From Sepioteuthis lessoniana (lineage: Eukaryota; Mollusca; Cephalopoda; Myopsida; Loliginidae), in the NCBI GenBank assembly GCA_963585895.1, contig OY757934.1:43658013-43722012 (forward strand): a DNA stretch of 64,000 nucleotides, written 5' to 3'. Below, one piece after another: positions 40,655 to 51,195 of the stretch (positions are counted from its first letter, which is position 1; each line of letters begins with the position of its first letter). Both the position numbers and the translations under genes were made by a program. The notes beneath the pieces are model-generated. The model was given only the letters and a program-made list of their open reading frames with translations. It searched no databases and was not told where the DNA came from.

Positions 40655-41095
40655 TATCATCATTATTATCATCATCAAGTCATACTGGCGGCAAGGAGTT
40701 CGGTGACTTTCTTGTCATACATCCCTATCATCTATTACTCCAAGCCGCTTTTCTCGGCTGCATCTGGTGTCTGCACAGATCTGATGTAAGTAAGTATTTG
40801 CTGGTCAGCCAATACTGACATATCCATATGCAGGAATGTATAACAGAAGGTCCCTTATGAGTTCATCGTTGTTTCTTCAACAATGCCCCATATGTCTTGT
40901 TCGTCTTGTTCGTTTGTAAGATAAGAGGTAAGTGGCTGTACAAATGCTGTTTTGGGGAGTGTTGCTTCCCGGATTTATTTAAAACAACGCGTTGTATTTA
41001 CGTGTTGTTTCCATCGAGCTTTTTCTCAAAGCATTTTGTTAGCGTCAAAGTAGTGCATCCATATAGTAGTATAGACACAGCTACAGCTTGAAAGA
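40655..41095 (-). pseudogene. LINE-A2 3' part
   Basis: In plus reading it starts with ATC repeats (about 40656-40678). It then runs through the reverse of the LINE-A2 blocks: 'tgttcgtcttgttcgtttgt' (QTRRTRH...), 'tttccatcgagctttttctc' (EKKLDGN region), and 'tagtgcatccatatagtagt' (YYYMDALL region). Degraded; it resembles 4945-5225 more than LINE-A. Confidence 0.65.
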
Positions 41096-41211
41096 ATGAT
41101 TAATATTAGATAGAATTTTTAGTTTAAGATAACAATACTTCAAATCATTAATTGTATGCAAACAAATAAGCTCTAAATCATTTAAAAATAAATTACTAAG
41201 AAAATATTAAC

Positions 41212-41236
41212 TTATATATATATATATATATATATG
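41212..41236. repeat. (AT)n microsatellite
   Basis: About 11 AT units. Confidence 0.9.
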
Positions 41237-41320
41237 TATATTGTTTAAAGAAAACGGAAAGAAAAATATACATAAATGGATGAGAAAAAATTTAGGTCAA
41301 TTTAGGAAAAAAATTCAAGC

Positions 41321-41392
41321 AGAAAGTATTTTATATCATCTTCAGGGTGGGAATTATAATTCCCACCATGAAGATGATGTAAAATACTTTCT
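41321..41392. repeat. 72-bp near-perfect palindrome
   Basis: Two 36-bp arms match at 34 positions with no spacer. The central 22 bp (GGTGGGAATT|ATAATTCCCACC read through the axis at 41356/41357) are perfectly palindromic. The differences are T/C at 41334 and G at 41345. The arms contain 'catcttca'/'tgaagatg', a motif common at Penelope-type ends. Confidence 0.92.
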
Positions 41393-41542
41393 AGCGGAAA
41401 TGTTTGTAATTTCATATCTTAAAAACACGTCGGTGGGCCTAATTTAATATTTAGTTATAAATTTTTCCTCATCTATTTATATGTATTTTTCTCTCTGTTT
41501 TCTCTATACAATATATCTGTCTGATTAAACCCCATACCTTAC

Positions 41543-41548
<6 letters not shown>

Positions 41549-41589
<41 letters not shown>

Positions 41590-41613
41590 TTGTAATTTAG
41601 CATTTTCTAGGTA

Positions 41614-41665
<52 letters not shown>

Positions 41666-41666
41666 A
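41549..41666. repeat. (AT)n, spacer, (CA)n-(TA)n
   Basis: AT units to about 41586, then (AC)n at about 41618-41650 and (AT)n to 41664. Confidence 0.93.
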
Positions 41667-41667
41667 G

Positions 41668-41735
41668 CAAGAATCTGTATTAAATAACCCACAAAGGTTG
41701 CTATAGCGCTAAACATCAATCAACCGACAACCCTC
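41668..41735 (+). mobile_element. SINE-C tail fragment
   Basis: 'tgtattaaataacccacaaa' and 'ggttgctatagcgctaaaca' plus a (TCAA)-like end. Confidence 0.6.
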
Positions 41736-41793
41736 TCCAAAAAACCCTAAAAACATAAAGATTTAAGAAAAACGTTTTTATAACGATTTATTC

Positions 41794-41798
<5 letters not shown>

Positions 41799-41830
<32 letters not shown>
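41799..41830. repeat. (AT)n microsatellite
   Basis: About 15 AT units. Confidence 0.93.
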
Positions 41831-41831
<1 letters not shown>

Positions 41832-42132
41832 AAACATAGCTAACAACCATATTCCTTATGTGTATAATAATTGAATATCAGTATAGAATCTATGGAGCAT
41901 TCAATATAAAAAGTTTTTACGGTCAATTTGATGAGAAGGTGAACATCTGTCTGTTGTACACGGTAGAAAATCGCAAAACTCTTTACACATTCGATTCTTC
42001 CTGATGACTGCAGAGATTACGAAAACGTAGGACAGAATAATGGATTGGGTAGGCTGTACATTCTGATTTGTTTTATCTATCTGATGATAATTTACTTCTA
42101 TTCTAACTTTGCTTATATTTTCGCTCGAAAAA

Positions 42133-42377
42133 GACTTCGGACCATTGGTCTAATGAGTAGAGTGTTCGCCTATGATCCGGGAGACCATGTTTCAGTATCA
42201 TACCAAAGACTCCAAAAATGGTACCTGATGCCGCCTTGCTTAGCACTATTAGTTAAGGACCAAGGGTAAAGTGGAACAATCCAGAAAAAGGAGTAGCGCC
42301 CTCCCCTACAGCGGGGTGTAGTAGCTATTAAAAAGGCAGACTTCCGGTCACCTTTGACTAAGGTCGCAACTTTACTT
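42133..42377 (+). mobile_element. SINE-B, full length, plus
   Basis: 'tggtctaatgagtagagtgt' (A-box region), 'accatgtttcagtatcatac' (degraded B-box region), 'cctgatgccgccttgcttag', and end 'ctaaggtcgcaactttactt'. Followed by poly-T. Confidence 0.78.
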
Positions 42378-42491
42378 TTTTTTTATTTATGTCTGGATAT
42401 CTAAAATGAGGATTCATTATCTTTATACACTGAACCAAATCGGAACATTGTAATATCAAAGAGCGAGGATTGCAGTTCAAATTATTTCGGT

Positions 42492-42966
42492 GAGTCAAAA
42501 ATTTTATGTCTCGTGACCGAAACAATTCAAGCCATGTTAGGTACCCGCTGCGGTTGGTAGTATCGTGCAAGTTGGTGAACTGACACGTTGTGCACTGCTT
42601 CACTCCGTGTGTGATTTGAAAATCACATTGATAAATGTGCTATGTAGTCTAAATCAGGAAGTAATACTTTACGAGTTCGAACTGGGCTATATCGCCACCG
42701 AAGCAATCAAAAATGTTTGTTGAGCCAAAGGTGAAGGTGCAGTTGGTTACAGTACAGTACCCAGATGATGCATTCGTGTTGCCAGAACCTCGCTAATCAG
42801 GCAAGGTTAGGTAGGCCTTAAACCGTGGATTTCGTGGCCAAACTCAAAATCATTGAGTCAAATCCTGTGAGTAGCACTCGAAAAGTATTACACCTTCGTC
42901 AATTTCATGACCTTGGCAAAAGCATTCGAAGCTCACGTAACTAAAACATTGCAAAACTTTTGACTC
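42492..42966 (+). mobile_element. mini mariner-like element, second copy
   Basis: Ends: 'gagtcaaaaattttat' from 42492 and, on the other strand from 42966, 'gagtcaaaagttttgcaatg'. Between them is the same shortened content as at 12533-13678: 'gtagtatcgtgcaagttggt', 'gacacgttgtgcactgcttc', then the HTH remnant (42660-42960; pieces RHRSNQ, TVDFVAK, IESNPVSSTRKVLHLRQFHD-like). No catalytic region. Multiple stops. Confidence 0.68.
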
Positions 42967-43091
42967 AGCCTTGCATTTGGGATATGATACAAATTCATAC
43001 AAAAATAAACGGATGTGTTAACTGAAATAACCTTGTATTAATTGTTACAACTGTATGTAAAATATTTGGATGAAGAATAATTACGTTACGC

Positions 43092-43094
<3 letters not shown>

Positions 43095-43137
<43 letters not shown>
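43095..43137. repeat. (ATT)n tail of LINE-R
   Basis: About 14 ATT units immediately beside the LINE-R 3' UTR. Confidence 0.95.
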
Positions 43138-43139
<2 letters not shown>

Positions 43140-44160
43140 CTCATTAGAGCTTTTCACATCAGCGTTAGCCGATGTTTTTTTTCACTGGAGTCTGAGTGAC
43201 AGCAAGTCTCCTCAAGTCTCCCGGACTCTTCTTCGTATTCTAGCCGTTCTCAATAATGCTGTTGTTTGGATGGTCTCCACCCGTCTGCCAACTTCCAAGT
43301 CCTCCATTCCCTTTAGTAATCCTCTTGTTACTGTTCCAAACGCACCAATTACAATTGGTATAATTGTCACCTGCATGTTCCACAGTTTTTTCAATTCCCA
43401 AGCAAAGTCCTTCTTTTCACATTCTTTCAGTTTTATTCTGTGGTCAGCCGGGACAGCAAAGTCGACTATTTTGCAAGTTCTCTTTTTTTTTTGTTGATTA
43501 TTATTAAGTCTGGTCTTCTGGCCGGGATTAGGTGATCCGTTTGTATATTAAAATCCCATAGGAGTTTATGCGAGTCATTTTCTAGGAAAGGTGCTGGGTT
43601 GTGCATATACCATTTGTTAGTATGGTCTAATTTAAATTTCTTGTACATTTCCCAGTGAATCACCTTGCCGACCCAGTCGTGTCTCGCCTTATACTTCCTC
43701 TGTGCTAATTTGCTGCATTCGCTTATTATATGATTGATGGTTTCATCTCTGTCACCACATAACCCGCATTTGCTATTTTGTTGAGTCGCTTTGCTATGAT
43801 TGGTTCTTAGGGCGCTGTCTTGTGCTACTATTAGGAGAGATTCTGTTTCTCTCTTAAAGTTTCCTTTTCTTAGCCATGTCCAAGTTTTGTTGTGTGAGAT
43901 ATTGTTTATTAGTCGTTTAAACCGCCCATAGAGTTGTTTTCCTTCCCATTTTTGTTTCCTAGTTATTGTCATTCTGTTGTTCATCGTGTTCTCAGTATCG
44001 TTTCCGGTGGCTGTAATGAGTCCTCCTTCGTGTTTTTGTATATAGTCTTTGAGTCCTTGTATCGATGCGTCAACGCCGTCTTCAATGCTGATAAGTCCTC
44101 TTCCTCCCTCTTTTCTTGAAACATATAGTCTGTCAACGTCGTCTCTGGGATGTAAAGCCT
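43138..44160 (-). pseudogene. LINE-R 3' kilobase, well preserved
   Basis: The minus frame 43466-44278 (270 aa) contains HKALHPRDDVDRLYVSRKEG, KQKWEGKQLYGRFKRLINNI and WTWLRKGNFKRETESLLIVA. A knuckle CGLCGDRDETINHIISEC (C-x2-C-x8-H-x4-C) follows, then IPARRPDLIIINKKKR near 43508, where the RLE Arg-Pro-Asp lies. The remaining part (KIVDFAVPADH... to RRVRET) is in another frame after a slip at the T-run near 43485. In RLE-type LINEs the knuckle and this endonuclease direct target cleavage; here the RT is missing. Confidence 0.85.
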
Positions 44161-44285
44161 TATGCATTATTATCATTATTATTATTGTTATCATTATTCC
44201 TTGAGAGCTTTTCACATCAGCGTGAGCTGATGGTCTTTCACTGGAGCTTGAGAGACAGCAAGTCTCCTCAAGTCTCAAGGACTCA
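44161..44285 (-). mobile_element. LINE-R 3'-end scrap in the stack
   Basis: In plus reading, an (ATT)n-like run, then 'gcttttcacatcagcgtgag' and 'cttgagagacagcaagtctc'. It is a separate, very short 5' truncated copy directly beyond the copy before it. Confidence 0.75.
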
Positions 44286-44920
44286 TTATTTTACCCCTTA
44301 AGAGTTTTTCACATCAGCGTTAGCCAATGGTTTTTCACTGGTCTTCTCAAGTCTCCAGGACTCATTGCAGTATTCTTGCCGATCTCAATAATGCTGTAGT
44401 TTGGATGGTTTTCACCCGTCCCGTTATTTCCAACTCCTCCAGTCCTTATACCAATCCTTTGGTTTTTGTACCTAGAGCATCAATTACAATTGGTATAATC
44501 GACACTTTCATGTTCCACAGTTTTTTCAATTCCCTAGTAAGGTCGAGGTACTTATCCCTCTTTTCGCATTCTTTCAATTTTACTCTGTGGTCCGCTGGGA
44601 CAACAAAGTCCACAACTCTGCACGTTCTCTCTTTTTTGATGATTATTATAAGGTCTGGTCGTCTGGCCGAGATTAGGAGACCCGTTTGTATGTCAAAATC
44701 CCAGAGGAGTTTGTGAGTCATTCTCCCGGAAAGATTCTGGGTTGTGCATATACAATTTGTTCGTATGGTCAAATTTCAATTTCTTGCTCAAACCCCAGTG
44801 GATCACCTTGTCCACCCAGTAGTGCTTCGTCTTATACTCCTTCTATGTTTATTTGCTGCATTCGATTATATGTGATTGATCGTTTCGTCACTATCACCAC
44901 GTGCCCTACATCTGCTGTTT
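44286..44920 (-). pseudogene. LINE-R 3' copy in the stack
   Basis: In plus reading: 'gagtttttcacatcagcgtt', then the ORF end. The minus frame 44446-44772 has HKLLWDFDIQTGLLISARRP (RLE motif), CRVVDFVVPADHRVKLKE and KRDKYLDLTRELKKLWNMKV. It ends near the CCHC region and an (ATT)n at 44921-44937. Confidence 0.82.
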
Positions 44921-44937
44921 ATTATTATTATTATTAT

Positions 44938-47900
44938 CTATTCCTTGAGAGTTTTTCACATCAGTGTTAGCTGATAGTCTTTCACTGGCGTTTGAGTGAC
45001 AGCGAGTCTCCTCAAGTCTCCAGGACTCTTCTCAGCATTCTGTTCGTTCTCAATATGTAGTAGTTTGAATGGTCGCCACTCATCCTCTTATTTCCAAGTC
45101 CTCTAGTCCCTTTAATAATCCTTTGGTGATTGTACCAAAAGCCCCAATCACAATTGGTATAATCGTCACTTTCATGTTTAATAGTTTTTTTCAATTCCCT
45201 AGCAAGTTCCAGATACTTACCCTTCTTTACACTTTCTTTCAGTTTTATTCTGTGTTCAGCCGGGACAGTAAAGTCTACAATGTTACAAGTACTCTTTTTT
45301 GTTGATTATTATAAGGTCTGGTCTTCTTGCTGAGATTTGGTGATCCGTTTGTATGTCAAAGTCCCAGAGGAGTTTGTGTGTCATTCTCCAGAACAGATTC
45401 TGGGTTGTGCATATACCATTTATTCGTATGGTCAAATTTCAATTTCTTGCATATCTCCCAGTGGATCACCTTGACCACCTAGTCGTGTCTAGTCTTATGT
45501 CCCAATTTGTTGCATTCGCTTATTATGTGATTGATCGTTTCGTCTCAATCACCACATAACCTACATTTGCTATTTTGTTGCGTCTTATCTATTCACACTT
45601 TGATATGATTGGTTCTAATGGAGTTTTTTGTGCTGCTATTAGGAGAGATTCTTTTTCTCTCTTAAGGTTTCAATTTCTTGGCCACATCCAGATTTTCTCG
45701 TTTGAGATGTTGTTTATTAGTCATTTACAATGACCGTAGAGTTGTTTTTCTTCACATTTTTGTTTTCTGGTTATTGACATTCTGTTTGTCAGTATCGTTT
45801 CTGGTGGCTGTAATCAGTTCTTCGTGCTTTTCTACATAGTCCTCGAGTTGTATTGATGCGTTAACGCTGTCTTCAAAGCTGGCAAGTCCTCTTCCTCCCT
45901 CTTTTCTTGATACATAAAGCCTGTCAACGTCACATCTGGGATGTGATGCCTCATGCATGGTCATTAGTTTTTTCGTTCTTTGGTCCATTTGCTTAAGTTC
46001 TTCTCTGGTCCACTTCAAAAATGGTTCCGAATATCTAACGAGGGGTACAGCCCAGGTATTTATTCCTTTGATAAGGTTTCTGCTACATAGTTTTGTCTCG
46101 AGTAGCTTTCTGCTTCTCCCGCGATATTCTTTCTTAATCTTTTCTTTCATCTCCACTTGTTTGATGGAGTCAGCCTCCAAGATTCCCAAGTATTTGAACG
46201 TTTTCTTTTCTCTGAGCGTTCTAATCTTGTCTTGATTTGGCAGTTACATTCCGTCCGACAGGTGTCGTCTGCCGCTTTTCATTGCTTGCATGGCACATTT
46301 TTCTTTGTCAAATTCCATCCCTATGTCCTCATTACATGTACTAGAGTTTCTAGTTCATTTTCATTTTTTGCAAACAGTTTGATGTCGTCCATGTACATTA
46401 AGTGATTAACCTTTTCCTGCGATTTACTAAGCGTGCCACCATCGCAATTATGAATAGTAACGGTGATACTTGAAACATATCGCTTTGTATCTTCGCTTCA
46501 ACTAATCTTCTCCCTCCTGGTGTCAATTTCATTTTCCAGGTTTTCATGGTTTTCCCGATAAAGTTTATGACTTCATCTGATATTTTGTACATTTTGAGGC
46601 AGTTCATTACCCAGTTTTGCAGGACCATATCATATGCCTTTTGTAGTCAATCCAGTCCAGAGCTAGATTTTTCTGTCTGGTCTTAATCTCGTAGAGGATG
46701 TACCGATCTATGTAAAGTAACTCTGCTGTGCCTCTGTGTCTTTTGCAACATCTTTTCTGCTCATCAGGAAACAATCTGCGACTTCTGAGAGAGTAGCAAA
46801 TCTCTTCCCTTATTTGTGCTGTCAATATTTTCCACATCATTGGTAGGCAGCATATGGGTCTGTAGTTGTTTGGGGCGGTTCCTCTGTGGTGGCCCTTCTG
46901 AATTAATGCAGTCTTTCTTTTGGTCGCCCATTCAGGTACGTGTGATCCTTGTAGGCATCTGTTCATTTCTAGTGCTAGTCTGTCCTGAATAGAGATGAAT
47001 TTCTTGAACCAGAATCCATGTATTCTATCATAGCCTGGCGTTTTCCAATTTGATATTTTTTTATGTTGTTTTCAGTAAATCGATGTGTATTTCCGCTTTT
47101 GGGCCTTCTTCGAACCCTTCTAATTCTTTTTTAATATTGCTTATCCATTCGGCTTTTTTTATATGTTCTCTTGGTTGCCATATTTTAGTCCAGAATTGTC
47201 TGGTTTCTCTTGCATCCGGTTGTTGGTATGTTTTTATGTCATCTCCCCACCCCATTTGTTGGAAGAATTTCCTTTCGTTGTTTTGGAATGTTCTGTTTTG
47301 TCTGTATTGTTTTACCCTTTGTTGATATGTCTTTAATCTTCCTTTTTTGTCAGTACTTTCTGGTTTATTTTCTCAGGTTGTATTGTTATTTTTCCTTGCG
47401 TTGCCTTTTCCTGTTGGTCTCTACATGTCCCAGCGTCTTTCCTTTGGTCTGTTTTCGTAAATTTTTTTAACAGCATTTCCAGTCAAATTTCCCATCCTGG
47501 TTTTGATTTTTTTCTTCGTGCTTTTTGAGAGCACCCCAATTTTCCCACAAACTAATTTCGCCCCGGCATAGACTTGTTCATTTAATTCGGTTATATTATT
47601 TGTTGATATATAAGTTATTACTTGATTTATTTTTTTCCGTTTCCGTCTTGACTGTTCTATTTTCCGAAGTTGCCGGTTCATTTCGGTTAAACTGTTTTTG
47701 TTTGTTAATACTTGGTGTGTCTAATATTGATTACAATCTTGTGTGTTATTTATTTTCAGGTGTATTTCTAGTATTTCAAGGTCAGAAAATCAACCTTTCT
47801 TTATTATTGTTCTAACTTCGTCGGCACGTCCTTGGCTTGTCCGAAAACTAAAGCATTCTTGCCAGATCTCTATCATTCTTTTTCTATATCCTCTTTGTGT

Positions 47901-48250
47901 AGAGCTGCTCCTAAAATAGCAGTGTTGTGCAAGTTGGTTGTCTTCCCAAGGTCATGTTTTGTGTTTGCGTCTCTGATTGGTGTGGTTCCTTAAATCGTCA
48001 TTCGTGTACCTGAAAAATGAACAGCCAACATTCGCAGGATAACGATCTGATCTCGTACGTTGACTATCAGGAGAGCTCCTGTCGATCATGAAACCAAGCC
48101 TGTTGACTGGGTCCCACGTTGTTTCATATTTTGATTCAACATTTTTATCATGGGTGGTATATTGTGGTTATACCAGTTCCAGGGGTTGTTTAAAATCTGC
48201 GTGCCTGACACAGACGTGACCTGGTTTTCTCTATGAAAACTCTTAAGCAG
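44938..48250 (-). pseudogene. LINE-R, longest copy (~3.3 kb), RT domain present
   Basis: In ORF order on the minus strand: an N-terminal part at 48000-47680 (IIKKG, stop, FSDLEILEIHLK); 47681-47421 (NEQVYAGAKLVCGKIG); 47255-47061 (FWTKIWQPREHIKKAEWISN); RT fingers at 46966-46607 (NYRPICCLPMMWKILTAQIR, then LALDWIDYK); palm SPLLFIIAMVARL near 46450; and catalytic YMDD intact at 46384-46395. Then come VRYSEPFLKWTREELKQMDQ and LYVSRKEGGRGL (46189-45752), the CCHC region near 45550, RLE near 45320, and the 3' UTR and tail near 44940. The order RT, CCHC, RLE fits R2/R4-group elements. Many frameshifts and stops. The 5' limit is uncertain. Confidence 0.83.
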
Positions 48251-48764
48251 GTCGTAAAAAAGGGAAAAAGAACTTTTTTCCTCTGCTTTCTTTTTCTCCT
48301 CTTATAGAATATACAGGATTGAATGACAATATTTAAGTTTTAACTTCAAATTAAGTTTTAACTTAGTAAAAGTCCACGTTTATGCTACTTTTTAAATTTA
48401 GTGGTAGTTTAGGTCCCGAGCAATTAACTAGTGGGGACCAATTATCGTAGGATTAAGCTCTGTATGGATTATTTCAATCTGGTGATTCTTAGACCGACTA
48501 ATAACAATAGTAATTACATGATAACCAGTGACAGATAGTTACGTTTCTCGAGTCGTCTAGTTGGGATTACAGCATGATAGTAAACAGCTTTCTATTTTTT
48601 GGACTTTTCACTAGGCTTCTAAAAAAGTTGTGTGGGCATTTATCTTTCTTCCACCTTGGTTGTTTTTTTTTCTTTTTTCCTTTTCCAGCCTCCCTCTCTA
48701 CTCTTCATTACTTTAAAGAAACGGAAGATTTTCATTTAACCGGTATTACCCTTACACAAACAAC
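48251..48764. other. no gene seen
   Basis: May contain the 5' UTR of the LINE-R copy, but no other copy reaches this far for comparison. Confidence 0.35.
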
Positions 48765-48825
48765 AACAACAACAACAATAATAATAATAATAATAATAAC
48801 TATTATTATTATTATTATTATTATT
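48765..48825. repeat. (CAA)n-(TAA)n-(TTA)n
   Basis: CAA, then TAA, then TTA units: an inverted arrangement of AAT and ATT tracts next to a LINE-R 3' end. Confidence 0.93.
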
Positions 48826-49128
48826 TACTCCTTTAGAGTTTTTCAGATCAGTGTTAGCTGATGGTTTTTCACTGGGGTTTGAGTGACAGCAAGTCTCCTC
48901 AAGACTCCAGGACTCGTCTCAGGATTCTGGCCGTCATCGGCAATGCTGTCATTTGGATAGTCTCTACCTGTCCGCCAACTTCCAAGTCCTCCAGGCCTTT
49001 TAATAATCCTTTAGTTATCGTGCCAAAAGCACTAATCACAATTGGCACAATCGTCACTTTCATGTTCCACAGCTTTTTCAATTCTCTAGCTAGGTCGAGG
49101 TATTTATCCTTCTTTTCACATTCCTTAG
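48826..49128 (-). mobile_element. LINE-R 3' copy in the stack
   Basis: The minus frame 48899-49138 covers KDKYLDLARELKKLWNMKVT, then GLLKGLEDLEVGGQVETIQM and RRVLES. In plus reading the 3' UTR starts 'gagtttttcagatcagtgtt'. Cut off 5' exactly where the next copy's 3' UTR begins. Confidence 0.85.
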
Positions 49129-49372
49129 AGTTTTTCACATCAGCGTAAGCTGATGGTATTTAACTGAAGGTTGAGTAACAGCAAGTCTTCTCAAGCCTCC
49201 AGGACTCTTCTCGGTATTCTGGCCGTTTTCAATAATGCTATTGTTTGAAAGGTCTCCACTCGGTCGCCAACTTCTAAATCTTCCAGGCCTTTTAATAATT
49301 CTTTAGTTTCCGTGCCAAAGGCACCAATCACGATTGGTATAATTGTCACCTTCATGTCCCATAGTTTTTTCA
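49129..49372 (-). mobile_element. LINE-R 3' copy in the stack
   Basis: In plus reading it begins 'cttagagtttttcacatcag' without an intervening ATT tract. The minus frame reads KLWDMKVTIIPIVIGAFGTE to RRVLEA. Its 5' side ends in CTT and ATT repeats. Confidence 0.85.
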
Positions 49373-49399
49373 CTTTTCTTCTTCTTCTTCTTCTTCTTC

Positions 49400-49431
<32 letters not shown>
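49373..49431. repeat. (CTT)n-(ATT)n
   Basis: CTT units to about 49400, then ATT units. The tract lies between two LINE-R copies; the ATT part is the tail of the next copy. Confidence 0.95.
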
Positions 49432-49755
49432 TCTTGTGAGTTTTTCATTTCAGCGTCTGATTGACAGTATCTACCCTCAAGTCTCCAGAACTTTTCTCAG
49501 TATTCTGCCCCATCTCAACCATCCTATCGTCTGGTTGGTGTCGATTCGTCATCTAATTTCTAACTCTTCCAGTCCTCTTTCTAAGACTTTGGGGTCTATT
49601 TGCTTTTTTTAAAAATTTTCTCTCTTTGGTCCGCTAAAACAGCAAAATCCACTTGACAAGTTCTCTTCTTTTTGTTAATCATTTCTTGGTTTGGTCTTCT
49701 AACCGGAATTAGGTGATCCGCTGATATTTCAAAATCCCTGAAAATTTTATTCATT
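49432..49755 (-). mobile_element. LINE-R 3' copy in the stack, degraded
   Basis: In plus reading: 'tgtgagtttttcatttcagc', 'agtctccagaacttttctca', 'ttggtcttctaaccggaatt' (RLE region) and 'gatatttcaaaatccctga'. Confidence 0.75.
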
Positions 49756-50268
49756 TCTTTATTATAATAATCATTATTATTATTTACTCCTTTTTGAGTT
49801 TTTCACACCAGCATTAGCTGATGGTTTCTCAATGGAGTTTGACTTACAGTAAGTCTCCTCAAGTCTCCAGGACTCTTCTTAGTATTATGGCCGATCTCAA
49901 TAATGCTGTAGATTGGATGGTTTCTACACGTTCTCTTCTTTCCGAAACCTCCAATTTTTGTACCAATCCTTTGGTTATTGTACCAAGAGCACCAATTAGA
50001 AATGGCATAATCGTCACTTTCATGTTCCACAAATTTTTCAATTCCCTAGTAAGGTCGAGGTGTTTATCTTTGTTTTCGGTTTCTTTCAATTTTACTCTGT
50101 GGTCCGCTGGGACAACAAAGTCAATAATTCTGCAAGTTCTCTTTTACTTGTTTGTTATTACTTGGTCTGGTCGTCTGGCCTATTTTAGATGATCCGTTTG
50201 TATGTCAAAATCCCAGAGGAGTTTGTGCACCTCATTCTCCAGGACGAATTCTTGGTTGTGCATATACC
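49756..50268 (-). pseudogene. LINE-R 3' copy in the stack
   Basis: ATT repeats at about 49760-49785, then in plus reading 'ttgagtttttcacaccagca'. The minus frame 49859-50089 reads NKDKHLDLTRELKNLWNMKV to RRVLET. The RLE Arg-Pro-Asp is altered here ('ctggtcgtctggcc' followed by 'tattttagatgatcc'). Confidence 0.82.
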
Positions 50269-50296
50269 GTTTCTTCTTCTTCTTCTTCTTCTTCTT

Positions 50297-50355
<59 letters not shown>
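50269..50355. repeat. (CTT)n-(ATT)n
   Basis: About 19 CTT units followed by about 10 TTA units, again between two LINE-R copies. Confidence 0.95.
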
Positions 50356-50358
<3 letters not shown>

Positions 50359-50570
50359 GAGTTTTTCACGCCAGTTCTGAGTGATATAAAGTTCCCTCGG
50401 GTCTCCAGGACTCTTCTAAATATTGTAGCTGATTTTAGCAGTGCTGAGGTCTAGAGAGTCTCGATTTGTCCTCCAATCACCAGTTCTCCCACTTTTTTTC
50501 AAACCTTTGGGAACTGTTCCAAAGGCACCAAATACAACCGGGATTACAGCTGTTGTTGTTTAGTTTTCAA
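50356..50570 (-). mobile_element. LINE-R 3' copy in the stack, degraded
   Basis: In plus reading: 'cgagtttttcacgccagttc', 'gggtctccaggactcttcta' and 'ccaaaggcaccaaatacaac'. Confidence 0.75.
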
Positions 50571-50644
50571 TTGTATTTATTTATTTATTTTTTACAATTC
50601 TTCATCGGGTCTTTACCCAAAATATAGGATGAGGAAAGGTAGTG

Positions 50645-50647
<3 letters not shown>

Positions 50648-50699
<52 letters not shown>
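50648..50699. repeat. (AT)n microsatellite
   Basis: About 26 AT units between LINE-R and LINE-V. Confidence 0.95.
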
Positions 50700-50702
<3 letters not shown>

Positions 50703-51150
50703 CATTTTTTCTGCCTCTTTTGGGCGATATTTTTTAGTTACATTGATAGTACTCTCCTCAGGAATTGAGCAGTTCCGCAAAGTACAATTTTTTTTGCATT
50801 TTATATAGGCTGGGACAGCCAGCGATCTTGTTAATGTAATTATCAGTACGTTTCTTGATCATATCCAGGACTTCCATTATTATTGGCACTGTGGTTGTTT
50901 TAAGGTGCCACATTTTTTTCAGTTTCCATTTCTACGTCTTTGTATTTACTTATTTTATTGCATTCTTTGATTGATATGAGGAACTGATATATCAATTAGA
51001 AAGCATGTTTTTTTCTTTTATAATCCGTAACTATAATGTCTGGTCTATTCCTAATTATTTTTCAATCATTTTGGATGGCAAAGTTCCAGAGAATGGTAAC
51101 TTCTTTGGCTTCTATTATTGGTTCTGTTTGGTGCTTATACTTTTTTCATT
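50700..51150 (-). pseudogene. LINE-V: third RLE-type LINE family, 3' part
   Basis: The minus strand reads KKMWHLKTTTVPIIMEVLDM, then IKKRTDNYINKIAGCPSLYK and 'MQKKLYFAELL'. This is the C-terminal block of another RLE-type LINE: W-H-L-K-T-T-x-(V/I)-P followed by G-x-P-S-L-(Y)-x-(I/M)-Q-K. An RLE-like stretch lies upstream near 51020-51060. It differs clearly from LINE-R and LINE-N. Stops are frequent. Confidence 0.68.
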
Positions 51151-51195
51151 ATATAATGAGTTATTATTATTATCATTATTATTATTATTATTATT
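51151..51195. repeat. (ATT)n tail of LINE-R
   Basis: ATT/ATC units at about 51164-51194. Confidence 0.92.

Larger units (their letters stand above)
39985..41200 (+). mobile_element. SINE-E internal repeats, split by two insertions
   Basis: Repeats of 'tacttgaaaccatttaactg' type appear at 39985-40130, 40576-40656 and 41096-41200. A block with LTR-like signals (40131-40575) and a LINE-A2 (40655-41095) separate them. Head and tail of the SINE-E are not recognised here. Confidence 0.6.

Noticed and set aside
43466-44278. Host gene with zinc knuckle
   Set aside because: The CCHC and RPD motifs belong to LINE-R, which has about a dozen further copies in the window.
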